DNA of 42,012 nucleotides, taken from the NCBI RefSeq assembly GCF_000429525.1, contig NZ_AUCA01000031.1, positions 1 through 42,012 on the forward strand. The letters run 5' to 3'. Numbering within the stretch: the first letter of the stretch is position 1; each line of letters begins with the position of its first letter. The notes beneath the pieces were generated by a model. The model saw only the letters and a list, made by a program, of their open reading frames with translations. It had not been told where the DNA came from and searched no databases. The position numbers were made by a program, and so were the translations under genes. Source of the DNA: Alicyclobacillus contaminans DSM 17975 (GTDB taxonomy: Bacteria > Bacillota > Bacilli > Alicyclobacillales > Alicyclobacillaceae). This document shows, piece after piece, positions 23,778-33,302 of this stretch.

Positions 23778-24018
23778 GGACGATGGGCTGGTCTCCTGAC
23801 TCGTGACTTCTCCTACTCGCCCGCCTTCCCACCTCGCGCCGGGCACATCGGAAACGGTGCCATAGGGCACCTTTGGCGAGCTGTGCTCGCCAGCCGACGT
23901 GGCCCCACACCGACAGGCAGTGGCCAATCGGGATTTCGTCATCACTCACAGTTGCGGGGGCTGCTCCGGATTCGCACCGGATTCCCATTTCACTTGCCCA
24001 CAGGCGAGACCGCCGTCC
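23778..24018 (-). promoter_or_regulatory. Cobalamin riboswitch
   Basis: Read on the minus strand, the region contains the hallmark elements in order: GGGAATCCGGTGCGAATCC, then CAGCCCCCGCAACTGTGA, the B12-box-type GGCCACTGCCTGTCGG, a variable hairpin region with GGTGCC...GGCACC, and the 3' segment GAGTCAGGAGACCAGCCC. GGACG at the 5' side and CGTCC at the 3' side can close stem P1. The aptamer precedes a terminator and then a five-gene operon for an ECF importer and two secreted proteins. Adenosyl- or other cobalamin is the expected ligand; this places B12 control on the whole operon. Confidence 0.96.
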
Positions 24019-24027
24019 AACGAGATG

Positions 24028-24056
24028 AAATTATGACAAACATATATGCCGTGCAA
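24028..24056 (-). promoter_or_regulatory. Probable promoter of the riboswitch operon
   Basis: TTGCAC (24051-24056 on the complement) is followed after 17 bases by TAATTT, or after 15 by CATAAT. The position just upstream of the aptamer fits a sigma-A promoter. The stretch from here to about 24269 holds no gene that I can support. Confidence 0.5.
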
Positions 24057-24269
24057 GAAACCACCAAGGACGAACAAAGTATAGACCAGGGGTCCCCTCG
24101 GTTCAATAGGGCCGCGGTTCAGAAGCATGATGGAGCGAAAATCTCTACGGGAGACCGCATGTGTATCGCGCGGGAGGAAAAGCATTCTGGTGCTGGTCGG
24201 ATCGGCCGAATCGTTGCAGCAATGACCCTTTGGGCCCAGGACTGACGACGGCGGCAGCCGCGTTTTGTT

Positions 24270-24297
24270 CGGGCGAATTTCTTTTCGCCCGCCTTTT
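24270..24297 (+). terminator. Terminator-like hairpin in the queC leader
   Basis: CGGGCGAA and TTCGCCCG form a perfect 8-bp stem with a 6-base loop followed by CCTTTTG, 45 bases before the queC start. A second small GC-rich hairpin with TTTT (around 24249-24266) precedes it. It could be an attenuator for queC; I could not match the surrounding leader to a known preQ1 aptamer. Confidence 0.45.
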
Positions 24298-24341
24298 GCG
24301 CTACCATGATTACCGAAGCTGCAGGACGGAGGGACAAAGAG

Positions 24342-25007
24342 ATGGCGAAGAACGAAAAGGCTGTCGTGGTATTCAGCGGCGGCCAGGACAGCACCACCTG
24401 CCTCGCGTGGGCACTGCGCGAATTCCAGAGCGTGGAGGCGGTCACATTTAACTACAATCAGCGCCACGAAGCGGAAATTTCGTGCGCCAAGTCGATTGCG
24501 GCCGAGTTCGGCGTGCGCCACCACATTCTCGACATGGCTCTGTTGAACCAACTGGCCCCGAGCGCCCTGACGCGGCAGGACATCGCCGTGGAAGCCGGGC
24601 GCGACGGCGAATTGCCGTCCACGTTCGTCCCCGGGCGAAACCTGGTGTTTCTCGCGTTTGCTGGCATTCTCGCCCGTCAGGTCGGGGCAAAGCACCTTGT
24701 GACCGGCGTGTGCCAGACGGACTTCAGCGGGTATCCCGATTGCCGGGACGTGTTCATCAAGTCGCTCAACGTCACGCTGAACCTCGCCATGGACGAGGAA
24801 TTTGTGATTCATACACCGTTGATGTGGCTGGACAAGAAGCAAACGTGGGCGCTCGCGGATGAACTGGGCTGCTTCGACCTGGTGCGCGAGCGAACTCTCA
24901 CGTGCTACGAGGGCATCATTGGGGATGGATGCGGCACGTGTCCGGCGTGCGTCTTGCGAAACCGGGGCCTGCAGGCGTACCTCAACGAACGCAATACCAT
25001 CGATTGA
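24342..25007 (+). CDS. queC: 7-cyano-7-deazaguanine (preQ0) synthase QueC
   Basis: QueC converts 7-carboxy-7-deazaguanine to preQ0 using ATP and ammonia, the last step before the queuosine-specific reductase. The 221-residue protein has the PP-loop [14 protein letters not shown] at its start, the [11 protein letters not shown] block, and the zinc-binding cysteines near the C-terminus ([19 protein letters not shown]). ATG 24342 has a CGGAGGGA site; the frame begins earlier, at 24306, with no such site. It is convergent with queE/queD, with a 39-base gap between stop codons. GTP cyclohydrolase and QueF are not in the window. Confidence 0.96.
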   Translation: MAKNEKAVVVFSGGQDSTTCLAWALREFQSVEAVTFNYNQRHEAEISCAKSIAAEFGVRHHILDMALLNQLAPSALTRQDIAVEAGRDGELPSTFVPGRNLVFLAFAGILARQVGAKHLVTGVCQTDFSGYPDCRDVFIKSLNVTLNLAMDEEFVIHTPLMWLDKKQTWALADELGCFDLVRERTLTCYEGIIGDGCGTCPACVLRNRGLQAYLNERNTID

Positions 25008-25046
25008 GGCATCGTTGCGAACCGGTGGCGGCGTGGGCCGTGCGGA

Positions 25047-25760
25047 TCACACGCCGCGCCGATTTCCCCACAGCAATACGTGCAATTGCGGCAGGACGCG
25101 GACGTCGTTCATCTCGGGATGCGACGTGACGCGCTCGGTCAACCAACGCAACTGTTCCAACAGTCTGGCCGACACGTCCCCCTCGGCCGCGGTGTCCTCA
25201 TTGCCAACCGAGAGAAAGAAGGGAATGTCCGGCCAGCGCCGGTGCACATCCACCGCGTAGTCGTAATCCGCGTCGTCAAACACCACCACTTTGAAGGAGG
25301 CGTTCAGGGCGTCGGCCCGCACCCGCTCCACGATGTCATCCAGTACGCGCCAGTCGGTGCGCATGCCCGAGCTGGGCGGCTTCGGACTGAGCGTGAGGTC
25401 ATCAATCCAGCGGAACCAATCCCGCCACACACTGCCCTGTGTCTCCAACCCCGTGCGAATGGCGTGCGCCCGCAGCAGCTGGAGAAATTCGGCCATGGCA
25501 TCCCGAATCAGCGCGGGGTTGCCGCCCGAAATTGTGACATAGTCGAAGTTCCCCGCCGCCTGCCGCTGCAGTTCGGCCCAAATCTCCTCCGACGTCATGG
25601 CGACCGCTTTGGCCGAACCGTCCCAGGTGAACTTGGAGTCGCACCAACTGCATTGGTAGTCGCAGCCCGCGGTTCGAACGAACATCGTCTTACGGCCGAT
25701 GGCCATCCCTTCCCCTTGGATGGTGGGTCCGAATATCTCCATCACCGGAATGATGCTCAT
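25047..25760 (-). CDS. queE: 7-carboxy-7-deazaguanine synthase QueE
   Basis: QueE is a radical-SAM enzyme that contracts 6-carboxytetrahydropterin to 7-carboxy-7-deazaguanine. The 237-residue protein has IFGPTIQGEGMAIGRKTMFV at the start and the iron-sulfur motif CDYQCSWC (C-x3-C-x2-C), followed by the DSKFTW and YVTISGGNPAL (SAM-binding GGNP) segments. LTLSPKPPSSGM is also characteristic. Its start overlaps the queD stop by 4 bases (ATGA), so the two are translated together. All motifs needed for activity appear intact. Confidence 0.95.
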   Translation of the reverse strand: MSIIPVMEIFGPTIQGEGMAIGRKTMFVRTAGCDYQCSWCDSKFTWDGSAKAVAMTSEEIWAELQRQAAGNFDYVTISGGNPALIRDAMAEFLQLLRAHAIRTGLETQGSVWRDWFRWIDDLTLSPKPPSSGMRTDWRVLDDIVERVRADALNASFKVVVFDDADYDYAVDVHRRWPDIPFFLSVGNEDTAAEGDVSARLLEQLRWLTERVTSHPEMNDVRVLPQLHVLLWGNRRGV

Positions 25761-26194
25761 GCGTAATCGATACCTTTCTTCGGCCGGAACACCACATAGC
25801 TGGTCGGCGTCTCACGCACCACCACCTGCACGCAATGAGGGCGATTCGGCTTCTTCCGCAGCTCTTCTTCCACGATGCGCCAGATGGTCTCCGCGACCAC
25901 CTCCGTGGAGGGCGGTGTCCCACCCGCATTGAACATGGCCGTATCTTCGTTGAGCAGCCGGTGATCCCAGCGCCCATGCACCAATTCTTTCAGTCGCTGA
26001 AAATTGATAAGAAACCCCATTTCATCCAATTGGTCGCCTGCGATGGTGAGATTGATGAAATACGTGTGTCCGTGCACCCGTTGGCAGATCCCCGCATCCG
26101 GATGGGGAATGTAATGGGCCGCTGCCAACTGCATATCTTTATTCAACTCATAGCGAAAGTTGTGTTGGACCTGCGGGTAAAACTGTTGCAGCAT
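25757..26194 (-). CDS. queD: 6-carboxytetrahydropterin synthase QueD
   Basis: QueD (PTPS family) turns dihydroneopterin triphosphate into 6-carboxytetrahydropterin, the first committed step toward queuosine and preQ0. The 145-residue protein carries the zinc-binding histidines and catalytic cysteine in AAHYIPHPDAGICQRVHGHT, the WDHRLLNED block, and PTSEVVAETI-like PPSTEVVAETIWRIVEEEL. ATG 26194 is preceded by GGGAGGAGG; the frame continues upstream to 26215 without support. First gene of the queD-queE pair, transcribed toward queC. Confidence 0.95.
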   Translation of the reverse strand: MLQQFYPQVQHNFRYELNKDMQLAAAHYIPHPDAGICQRVHGHTYFINLTIAGDQLDEMGFLINFQRLKELVHGRWDHRLLNEDTAMFNAGGTPPSTEVVAETIWRIVEEELRKKPNRPHCVQVVVRETPTSYVVFRPKKGIDYA

Positions 26195-26258
26195 ACGTGG
26201 TCCTCCTCCCTGCACCGCGCTCTGTCACGAGGGATTCGCACAGGCGTCGACGCGCTCG

Positions 26259-27230
26259 TTACAACCACTTTTTCTTGCGAAAGAACCGAATCATGAACCA
26301 ACTCAGGACCACCATCACCAGCATCACCAACACCGTGGATGTCCACTGCCGCTGCAGCGGAATGGGAACATTCATCCCAAAAATCCCCGTGATGAGCGTC
26401 AGGGTTGCGGTCAGCGTGGTGATCACCGTCAATACCCGCATCGTCTCGTTGGTCTTCGCAGTTCCCAACGACGAGTACGTGTCCAGCGCACCAGAGATGA
26501 GGTCGCGGAACACCTCCAGCGAGTCGTTGATGCGCTCCAGGTGATCGTTCAAATCCATGTAGTACGGGATGTTCTCTTCCTGCACCGCGAAGGAGTACGG
26601 TGATCCAACCGATGCAAAGATCCGCCGCTTGGGCTGCACCACCCGCCGAATGGTGACAATGGTGCGATTGAGCGCCATGAATTCCTCCGTGATCTCCATC
26701 GCCGGATGCTCGTACATCTCGTCCTCCAGTTCGTCAATGCGAACCGCCAGACGATCCATGATGGGAAAGTACGTGTCCACAATACCGTCCACGATGGAAT
26801 ACAACAGGAAGTCGGCCCCTTTGTTCATGTACTGGGGCTCCCGAATTGACCGGCTGGCGATCCGCCCGACGGACTGAATCGGATGGCGGTGCACAGTCAC
26901 GATATAGTTGGGCCCGAGAAACACGTTCAGCTCTTCGCTCGTGATTTCCCGTTCGCTCTCTTCATCATACTTCAATGCGTGCAGTTCAAAGAAGTAATAC
27001 CCATCGTACGTATCCACCTTGGCCCGCGGCGAGTCGTGCATGCAGTCCTCAATGGCAAGGGGATGAAAGCCGAACGTTTCCCCAACGTACTTGACCTCCT
27101 GGGCGGACCAGTTAAACAGGTCTATCCACAGCAAACTTCGCGGATTCGCCAGAAGCTGTTCCCGTTGGGTCAAGTCCACGTCGTGAAACATTTGCTTTTG
27201 GTCGTCATCGTAAAAATACGTCTTGATCAT
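26259..27230 (-). CDS. corA: CorA-family magnesium transporter
   Basis: CorA forms a pentameric Mg2+ (and Co2+) channel. The ~323-residue protein has a large cytoplasmic N-terminal domain with the HPLAIEDCMHDSPRAKVDTY block, a long stalk helix, and two C-terminal membrane helices separated by the signature GIFGMNVP (GMN filter). The tail is basic (RFFRKKKWL). The start is set at ATG 27230 because AAAGGGG lies at a normal distance from it, whereas it abuts the ATG at 27239. It is controlled by an M-box riboswitch whose terminator lies between 27288 and 27313. Confidence 0.95.
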   Translation of the reverse strand: MIKTYFYDDDQKQMFHDVDLTQREQLLANPRSLLWIDLFNWSAQEVKYVGETFGFHPLAIEDCMHDSPRAKVDTYDGYYFFELHALKYDEESEREITSEELNVFLGPNYIVTVHRHPIQSVGRIASRSIREPQYMNKGADFLLYSIVDGIVDTYFPIMDRLAVRIDELEDEMYEHPAMEITEEFMALNRTIVTIRRVVQPKRRIFASVGSPYSFAVQEENIPYYMDLNDHLERINDSLEVFRDLISGALDTYSSLGTAKTNETMRVLTVITTLTATLTLITGIFGMNVPIPLQRQWTSTVLVMLVMVVLSWFMIRFFRKKKWL

Positions 27231-27287
27231 ACCGTACATCCCCTTTCCGTCGAACTGTTATGCAGCGACGCGCGAGCGGGGTCATAC

Positions 27288-27313
27288 AAAAAAGCCTTCA
27301 CCAAAGTGAAGGC
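27288..27313 (-). terminator. Terminator of the M-box expression platform
   Basis: On the minus strand GCCTTCACTTTGGTGAAGGC (8-bp stem) is followed by six T. It sits between the aptamer and corA, where Mg2+ binding would be expected to favour it. Confidence 0.92.
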
Positions 27314-27336
27314 ACACATAACCCAGCCCTTGGCCT

Positions 27337-27500
27337 TCCCCACTCGTCAAAGTTTTAGCACATACATAGCTAGAGCGCGGAACGCTCAGCCACATTAGGC
27401 AAAACCTTAAGCCGGCAATGCCTGTTGACCCAGTTGGCGTCTCTCGACGTTTCCGGGCAGTGGCGTATGATCTATGCAGAAGCCTCACCTAACGAAGAAT
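27337..27500 (-). promoter_or_regulatory. M-box (ykoK leader) magnesium riboswitch
   Basis: Minus-strand sequence matches the M-box in order: GTTAGGTGAGGCT, CCACTGCCCGGAAACGTCGA, GAGACGCCAACTGGGTCAAC, then TTAAGGTTTTGCCTAATGTGG and GTATGTGCTAAA with GACGAGT at the 3' side. The M-box senses intracellular Mg2+ and turns off transporter genes when it is plentiful. It is placed directly before corA, a family target. Confidence 0.96.
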
Positions 27501-27549
27501 CCCTGTATACAGATTTAGCATGGCTGGTCCCAGACCAAACCACATATCT

Positions 27550-27577
27550 ATAATAACCGCTTTCGACAAACAATCAA
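27550..27577 (-). promoter_or_regulatory. Probable promoter of the M-box/corA unit
   Basis: TTGATT and TATTAT on the minus strand are separated by 16 bases and lie about 50 bases upstream of the aptamer, consistent with a sigma-A promoter. Confidence 0.5.
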
Positions 27578-27657
27578 TACCGTGTCAAGCAGACCATGAT
27601 GCCTTTCCCCGCTCACCGACTCGGAGCGGAGCCATTCGGGCCCCGCTCGAACACGGT

Positions 27658-29121
27658 TCAGCCGTGTACCACGGTGGATAACTGGGAGAGATCCACGCCC
27701 AGCGCTTCCGCGAGCCGTCGACCGTATTCTGCATCCGCGCGACTGAAATTGCAGATGGCGAGCAGGCGCGTATGTTCGTGGACCCGGCTCAGATCCGCCG
27801 CCAGGTTGCGGATCAGATTGGCGCGTTCCGCTTCGCTGAAACTGCGGTAGCGTTCGCCGGCCTGTTCGAAATCACAGGGCTTCGCCAGTTTCCTGCGCGT
27901 GGTGTACCCATGCAGCGCCGTCTCCGACTCCGCAAAGCGTGGCGCTTCTTTCGGACTTTCCAAATAGCGATTGGGCTCGTAGTTGACCGGCGACGTGTCC
28001 TGTTTCACCTGCATCGCCCCGTCCCGCTGATGGTTCCGTACAGGTGCGTAAGGACAATTGATGGGAATCTGCAGATAATTGGCGCCGAGCCGATACCGCT
28101 GTGTATCCGGGTACGAGAACAGCCTTCCCTGCAGCAATTTGTCTTCCGACGGCTCAATCCCCGGTACGAGCGCGCTTGGGGAAAACGCCGACTGTTCCAC
28201 TTCGGCGAAGAAGTTTGCAGGATTCCGGTTCAGCGTCATGGTCCCCACCCGATGCAGGGGATACAAGGATTCCGGCCACACCTTGGTGGCGTCCAACGGA
28301 TGCCAGTCAAAGCGATCCAGATCCTCCGGCGGCATCAGTTGGACATACAAGTCCCAACTGGGGTAATTTCCATTCTGAATCGCCTCGAACAGGTCGCGCG
28401 TGGCGTGGTTGAAATCGCGCCCCTGAATTTCGCGGGCTTCCTCCGCAGTCAAGTTCCGCACACCCTGCTGGGGTTTCCAGTGGTACTTGACATACGTGAC
28501 CTCTCCCCGCGAGTTCACCCATTTGAACGCGTGCACGCCGTACCCTTCCATCTGCCGGTAATTCGCCGGCGTCCCGTAATCGGAGAACAGCCAGGTCAGC
28601 ATGTGCGTGGATTCCGGCGACAGCGTCATGAAGTCCCAGTATCTGTCCGGATCCTGCACATTGGTGTCCGGTGCCGGCTTCAGACTGTGAACCATGTCCG
28701 GAAATTTGATGGCATCGCGAATGAAGAATACCGGCAGATGATTGCCGACGAGGTCGTAGTTTCCTTCGGTGGTGTAAAACTTCACGGCGAATCCTCGAGG
28801 ATCGCGGGCGGTTTCAGGCGATCCGGCCGAGTGAATCACCGTCGAGAAGCGCACGAACACGGGCGTCTCCTGACCCTCCTTCTGCAGGAACGCCGCTTTT
28901 GTGTACTGCGCCATACTGTGCTCCACGCGAAACACGCCATGCGCCCCGGCGCCGCGCGCATGCACCACGCGTTCCGGAATCCGCTCCCGATTGAAATGGG
29001 CCAGCTTCTCCAACAAATGGTAATCCTCCAGCAGCGTGGGACCGTGTTGTCCCGCCGTGCGAGAGTTCTGATTGTCGGCCACGGGTGCGCCCTGGTTGGT
29101 CGTCAAGATTGGGTGTTCCAT
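27658..29121 (-). CDS. katA: Haem catalase (clade 3, KatA type)
   Basis: Converts hydrogen peroxide to water and oxygen. The 487-residue protein is a complete small-subunit catalase: ERVVHARGAGAHGVF (distal His), FVRFSTVIHSAGSPETARDP, the NADPH-site and Asn-containing DLVGNHLPVFFIRD region, and the proximal haem ligand in RLFSYPDTQRYRLGANY. There is no signal peptide. ATG 29121 follows AGGAGGG. It lies downstream of perR on the same strand, separated by a strong hairpin, and has its own operator region (29157-29185) matching a PerR box, so peroxide induction is expected. Confidence 0.97.
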   Translation of the reverse strand: MEHPILTTNQGAPVADNQNSRTAGQHGPTLLEDYHLLEKLAHFNRERIPERVVHARGAGAHGVFRVEHSMAQYTKAAFLQKEGQETPVFVRFSTVIHSAGSPETARDPRGFAVKFYTTEGNYDLVGNHLPVFFIRDAIKFPDMVHSLKPAPDTNVQDPDRYWDFMTLSPESTHMLTWLFSDYGTPANYRQMEGYGVHAFKWVNSRGEVTYVKYHWKPQQGVRNLTAEEAREIQGRDFNHATRDLFEAIQNGNYPSWDLYVQLMPPEDLDRFDWHPLDATKVWPESLYPLHRVGTMTLNRNPANFFAEVEQSAFSPSALVPGIEPSEDKLLQGRLFSYPDTQRYRLGANYLQIPINCPYAPVRNHQRDGAMQVKQDTSPVNYEPNRYLESPKEAPRFAESETALHGYTTRRKLAKPCDFEQAGERYRSFSEAERANLIRNLAADLSRVHEHTRLLAICNFSRADAEYGRRLAEALGVDLSQLSTVVHG

Positions 29122-29156
29122 GGTATCCCTCCTGATGCGTGCAGCGAAACGCCGCC

Positions 29157-29185
29157 TTTATATTTAAACTTGTTCTAAATATAAA
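29157..29185 (-). promoter_or_regulatory. PerR-type operator and extended palindrome upstream of katA
   Basis: TTTATATTTA and TAAATATAAA form a perfect 10-base inverted repeat around a 9-base centre. Inside it, TTAGAACAAGTTTAA (minus strand, 29178-29164) agrees with the 7-1-7 PerR consensus TTATAATNATTATAA at 10 or 11 of 14 positions. It lies about 36 bases upstream of the catalase start. Confidence 0.7.
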
Positions 29186-29269
29186 CGATACCATCACAGG
29201 ATTCAACCACTTTTTTTCGCGCCACCGCACGCCGTCATCAATTCCACCTGCCACTCAAGCCCAATACAC

Positions 29270-29310
29270 AAGAAGAGTCTGACGCACATTGCATGCGCCA
29301 GACTCTTCTT
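29270..29310 (-). terminator. Strong hairpin between perR and katA
   Basis: AAGAAGAGTCTG and CAGACTCTTCTT form a perfect 12-bp stem, extended inward by GCGCA/TGCGC-type pairing. On the minus strand the following bases are only moderately T-rich, so efficient termination is likely but not certain. It would make katA depend on its own promoter. Confidence 0.7.
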
Positions 29311-29386
29311 GATCCGAGATGCCACAATCCGGGATGTCAAACGAATGCCACTTCCAACCAGCCTCGTGCCACGACACCTGTGCCGA

Positions 29387-29785
29387 TTACGACGGCGTGC
29401 GTCCCGCGGAGGATTTGCAGTCCGCGCACAACCCGTGGAAGATCAGGTGGTGGTGATGGATTTCAAAGCCGGTCTCCGCAACCACGCGCTGCAGAAAATC
29501 CTCCGGCAATTCGGTCAGCACCTCCACCATCTTCCCGCATTTATCGCACACCGCGTGATGGTGTTCCTCCATTCGCCCATCGTATCGAGATACGCCATTC
29601 GTGATGTGCAATTCCTGTATCAGGCCCTGTTCGACCAGGTATTTCAACGAGTTGTAGACGGTCGCATAGGCAAACTTGTAGTCCTTCTCACGCAGTCTGT
29701 CCATGATGTCCGCGGCGGTTGGATGGTCATGCGATTCCTTCACGACTTCCAGCACGGCACGGCGCTGTTTCGTCAGATTCGCCAT
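29387..29785 (-). CDS. perR: Fur-family peroxide regulator PerR
   Basis: PerR represses catalase and other peroxide-defence genes until Fe-bound PerR is oxidised on histidine by H2O2. The 132-residue protein has the winged helix (HPTAADIMDRLREK, FAYATVYNSLKYLVEQGLI), then the regulatory metal region SRYDGRMEEHHHAVCDKCG, which holds Asp and His residues at PerR positions (RYD rather than the Fur-type pattern) and the first CxxC. A second CxxC (LCADCKSS) completes the structural zinc site. ATG 29785 has GGAAGGAGGG. Zur or Fur cannot be fully excluded, but adjacency to catalase and the PerR boxes favour PerR. Confidence 0.88.
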   Translation of the reverse strand: MANLTKQRRAVLEVVKESHDHPTAADIMDRLREKDYKFAYATVYNSLKYLVEQGLIQELHITNGVSRYDGRMEEHHHAVCDKCGKMVEVLTELPEDFLQRVVAETGFEIHHHHLIFHGLCADCKSSAGRTPS

Positions 29786-29814
29786 GAACTCCCTCCTTCC
29801 GCAGCCTGCAGTAC

Positions 29815-29851
29815 TTTCAACTATTGTAAAGGTTCCGTGTCAATTCAGCAA
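29815..29851 (-). promoter_or_regulatory. Probable perR promoter overlapped by a PerR-like box
   Basis: TTGCTG (29846-29851) and TACAAT (29823-29828) on the minus strand are 17 bases apart. TTACAATAGTTGAAA (29829-29815) overlaps the -10 and agrees with the PerR consensus at about 10 of 14 positions, suggesting autoregulation. Confidence 0.5.
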
Positions 29852-29867
29852 CGGAGCGCACACCCCG

Positions 29868-29897
29868 AAAAAAGGCGGCACGCCGACGGCGCGCCGC
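29868..29897 (-). terminator. Terminator of aceB-aceA
   Basis: On the minus strand GCGGCGCGCC and GGCGTGCCGC form a long GC-rich stem with one G-U-type mismatch and a 3-base loop, followed by CTTTTTT, 20 bases after the aceA stop. Confidence 0.9.
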
Positions 29898-29917
29898 GAA
29901 GGCGAACGGATATGGAT

Positions 29918-31201
29918 TCAAGCTTCCACAAATTGTTCTTCTTCCGTAGAACCGGTGAGTGCGGTGGTCGAGGACATCCCCCCTGCCACGACCTGCGCGA
30001 CCTCATCGAAATACCCCGTGCCCACCTCGCGCTGGTGGCGGGTCGCGGTGTAGCCACGCGCCTCGCTCGCGAACTCCGCCTGCTGCAGTTCGGAATAGGC
30101 GGCCATACCGCGGCGATTGTACTCGTACGCGAGATCGAACATACTGTGGTTCAACGCGTGGAAGCCCGCCAAGGTGACGAATTGGAACTTGTATCCCATC
30201 TTCGCGATGGTTTCCTGGAACTCTGCAATCGTCTTCGGATCAAGCTTTTTCCGCCAATTGAACGACGGCGAACAGTTGTAAGCCAGCAGCTTGCCCGGAA
30301 ATTCGGCGTGAATACCTTCGGCGAACCGGCGCGCCTCCTCCAGATTCGGTTCCGATGTTTCACACCAAATCAAATCCGCATACGGTGCGTAGGCCAGCCC
30401 GCGGGCAATCGCGGCCTCAATGCCGCCCCGCATCCGGTAAAAGCCCTCCACCGTGCGCTCCCCGGTCAAGAACCGTCCATCCCGTTCGTCCACATCGCTG
30501 GTGATCAGATACGCGCCGTTGGCGTCTGTGCGCGCAATGATCACAGTGGGCACGCCCATCACGTCGGCCGCCAGTCTGGCCGCCGTCAGATTGCGCACGG
30601 CGTGGGAGGTTGGGATGAGCACCTTGCCCCCCATGTGGCCGCACTTTTTCTCCGAAGACAGCTGATCTTCGAAGTGCACGCCTGCCGCACCAGCTTCAAT
30701 CATCTGCTTCATCAGTTCAAAGACGTTCAGCGGCCCGCCGAATCCCGCTTCGGCATCCGCCACAATCGGCGCCAACCAGTGGATGTCCCCGCTTCCTTCC
30801 ACCGTCTGAATCTGATCAGCGCGCAGCAGCGCTTGGTTAATGCGCTTCACCACACTCGGCACGCTGTTGGACGGATACAAACTCTGATCCGGGTACATCT
30901 GGCCGGACAGATTCGCATCCGCCGCCACCTGCCATCCGCTCAGATAAATGGCTTTCAAGCCCGCCTTGACCTGTTGCACCGCTTGATTGCCGGTGAGCGC
31001 CCCGAGCGCGCGTACAAAATCTTCCGTGTGCAGCAGCTGCCATAGCCGCTCCGCGCCGAGACGCGCCAGCGTGTATTCAATTTGGACCGATCCTCTCAAT
31101 CGAATCACATCTTCCGCGCTGTATGGCCGCTGAATTCCTTTCCATCGGCTGTCCGTCTCCCAATGCTTCCGCAGTTCCTCCGCTGTTTGAAAATGACCCA
31201 T
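29918..31201 (-). CDS. aceA: Isocitrate lyase
   Basis: Splits isocitrate to glyoxylate and succinate, the first glyoxylate-shunt reaction, allowing growth on acetate or fatty acids. The 427-residue protein has the catalytic signature [11 protein letters not shown], the Mg/substrate segments [20 protein letters not shown] and [20 protein letters not shown], and a [13 protein letters not shown] block. ATG 31201 follows GGGGAGGA. It is 53 bases after malate synthase on the same strand and ends at a strong terminator. Confidence 0.97.
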   Translation of the reverse strand: MGHFQTAEELRKHWETDSRWKGIQRPYSAEDVIRLRGSVQIEYTLARLGAERLWQLLHTEDFVRALGALTGNQAVQQVKAGLKAIYLSGWQVAADANLSGQMYPDQSLYPSNSVPSVVKRINQALLRADQIQTVEGSGDIHWLAPIVADAEAGFGGPLNVFELMKQMIEAGAAGVHFEDQLSSEKKCGHMGGKVLIPTSHAVRNLTAARLAADVMGVPTVIIARTDANGAYLITSDVDERDGRFLTGERTVEGFYRMRGGIEAAIARGLAYAPYADLIWCETSEPNLEEARRFAEGIHAEFPGKLLAYNCSPSFNWRKKLDPKTIAEFQETIAKMGYKFQFVTLAGFHALNHSMFDLAYEYNRRGMAAYSELQQAEFASEARGYTATRHQREVGTGYFDEVAQVVAGGMSSTTALTGSTEEEQFVEA

Positions 31202-31254
31202 CTCTGATTCCTCCCCAGATTGAATGATGTGCGATGACCCCTGTGCCCGATTCC

Positions 31255-32862
<1,608 letters not shown>

Positions 32863-32894
32863 TGGTCCGTCACCTCTCCCTCACCAATAGAAAA

Positions 32895-33051
32895 TCAAGA
32901 ACATTTGTAACCTTCGTCGTGTGACCGAATGCATTGCTCACACACCACAGCGTACGACGGAACCCGTTCCTCAAACTCACGCCCGCAACAGCAGCATCGT
33001 TTCGCCGAGATGGGTTCTCCGTTCACAGGGATTGAGGGAATCTGACTCACG
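32895..33051 (-). pseudogene. Small Cys-rich (zinc-ribbon-like) ORF interrupted by a one-base frameshift
   Basis: On the minus strand GTG 33051 follows a good ribosome binding site (AGGAGG, 8 bases) and encodes about 18 residues (VSQIPSIPVNGEPISAK) before reaching a run of four A at about 33003-33000. In the next frame, which has no start codon of its own, the sequence reads RCCCCGREFEERVPSYAVVCEQCIRSHDEGYKCS to a stop at 32895: two CxxC pairs, a convincing zinc ribbon. Removing one A would join the parts into a 51-residue protein. It could be a true frameshift, a sequencing error, or slippage on the A run. It lies just upstream of aceB. Confidence 0.4.
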
Positions 33052-33094
33052 GGAGATTCCTCCTTTGTGGTTCTGGTTCAACTGTAATACAACA

Positions 33095-33122
33095 TATATA
33101 TGATTGTAAATGTGTTATGCAA
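33095..33122 (-). promoter_or_regulatory. Candidate promoter for the small Cys-rich ORF and aceB-aceA
   Basis: TTGCAT and TATATA on the minus strand are 16 bases apart in an AT-rich region. The stretch between here and 33302 contains no gene that I can support. Confidence 0.4.
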
Positions 33123-33302
33123 CAGATCTTCGAAAATATTTTTCGACACAATTCGTAAACCTTGTTTCCGAAGCGTTTCTGAAGGTCATCCACCCACACC
33201 AACGCCAAGTTGTATAACAGATGAGCTCTGCAAAATATGCATTATTACAGAGAATATGAGCACAATTTCCGTGATGGCAACGAGATTGAGCGCGTCTGTT
33301 TT

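Noticed and set aside
24057-24341. preQ1 riboswitch before queC
   Set aside because: No sequence matching the conserved preQ1 aptamer cores could be found; only a terminator-like hairpin is present.
32921-33103. 60-codon plus-strand ORF between aceB and dfrA
   Set aside because: It has no ribosome binding site and overlaps the opposite-strand Cys-rich ORF, which has one.
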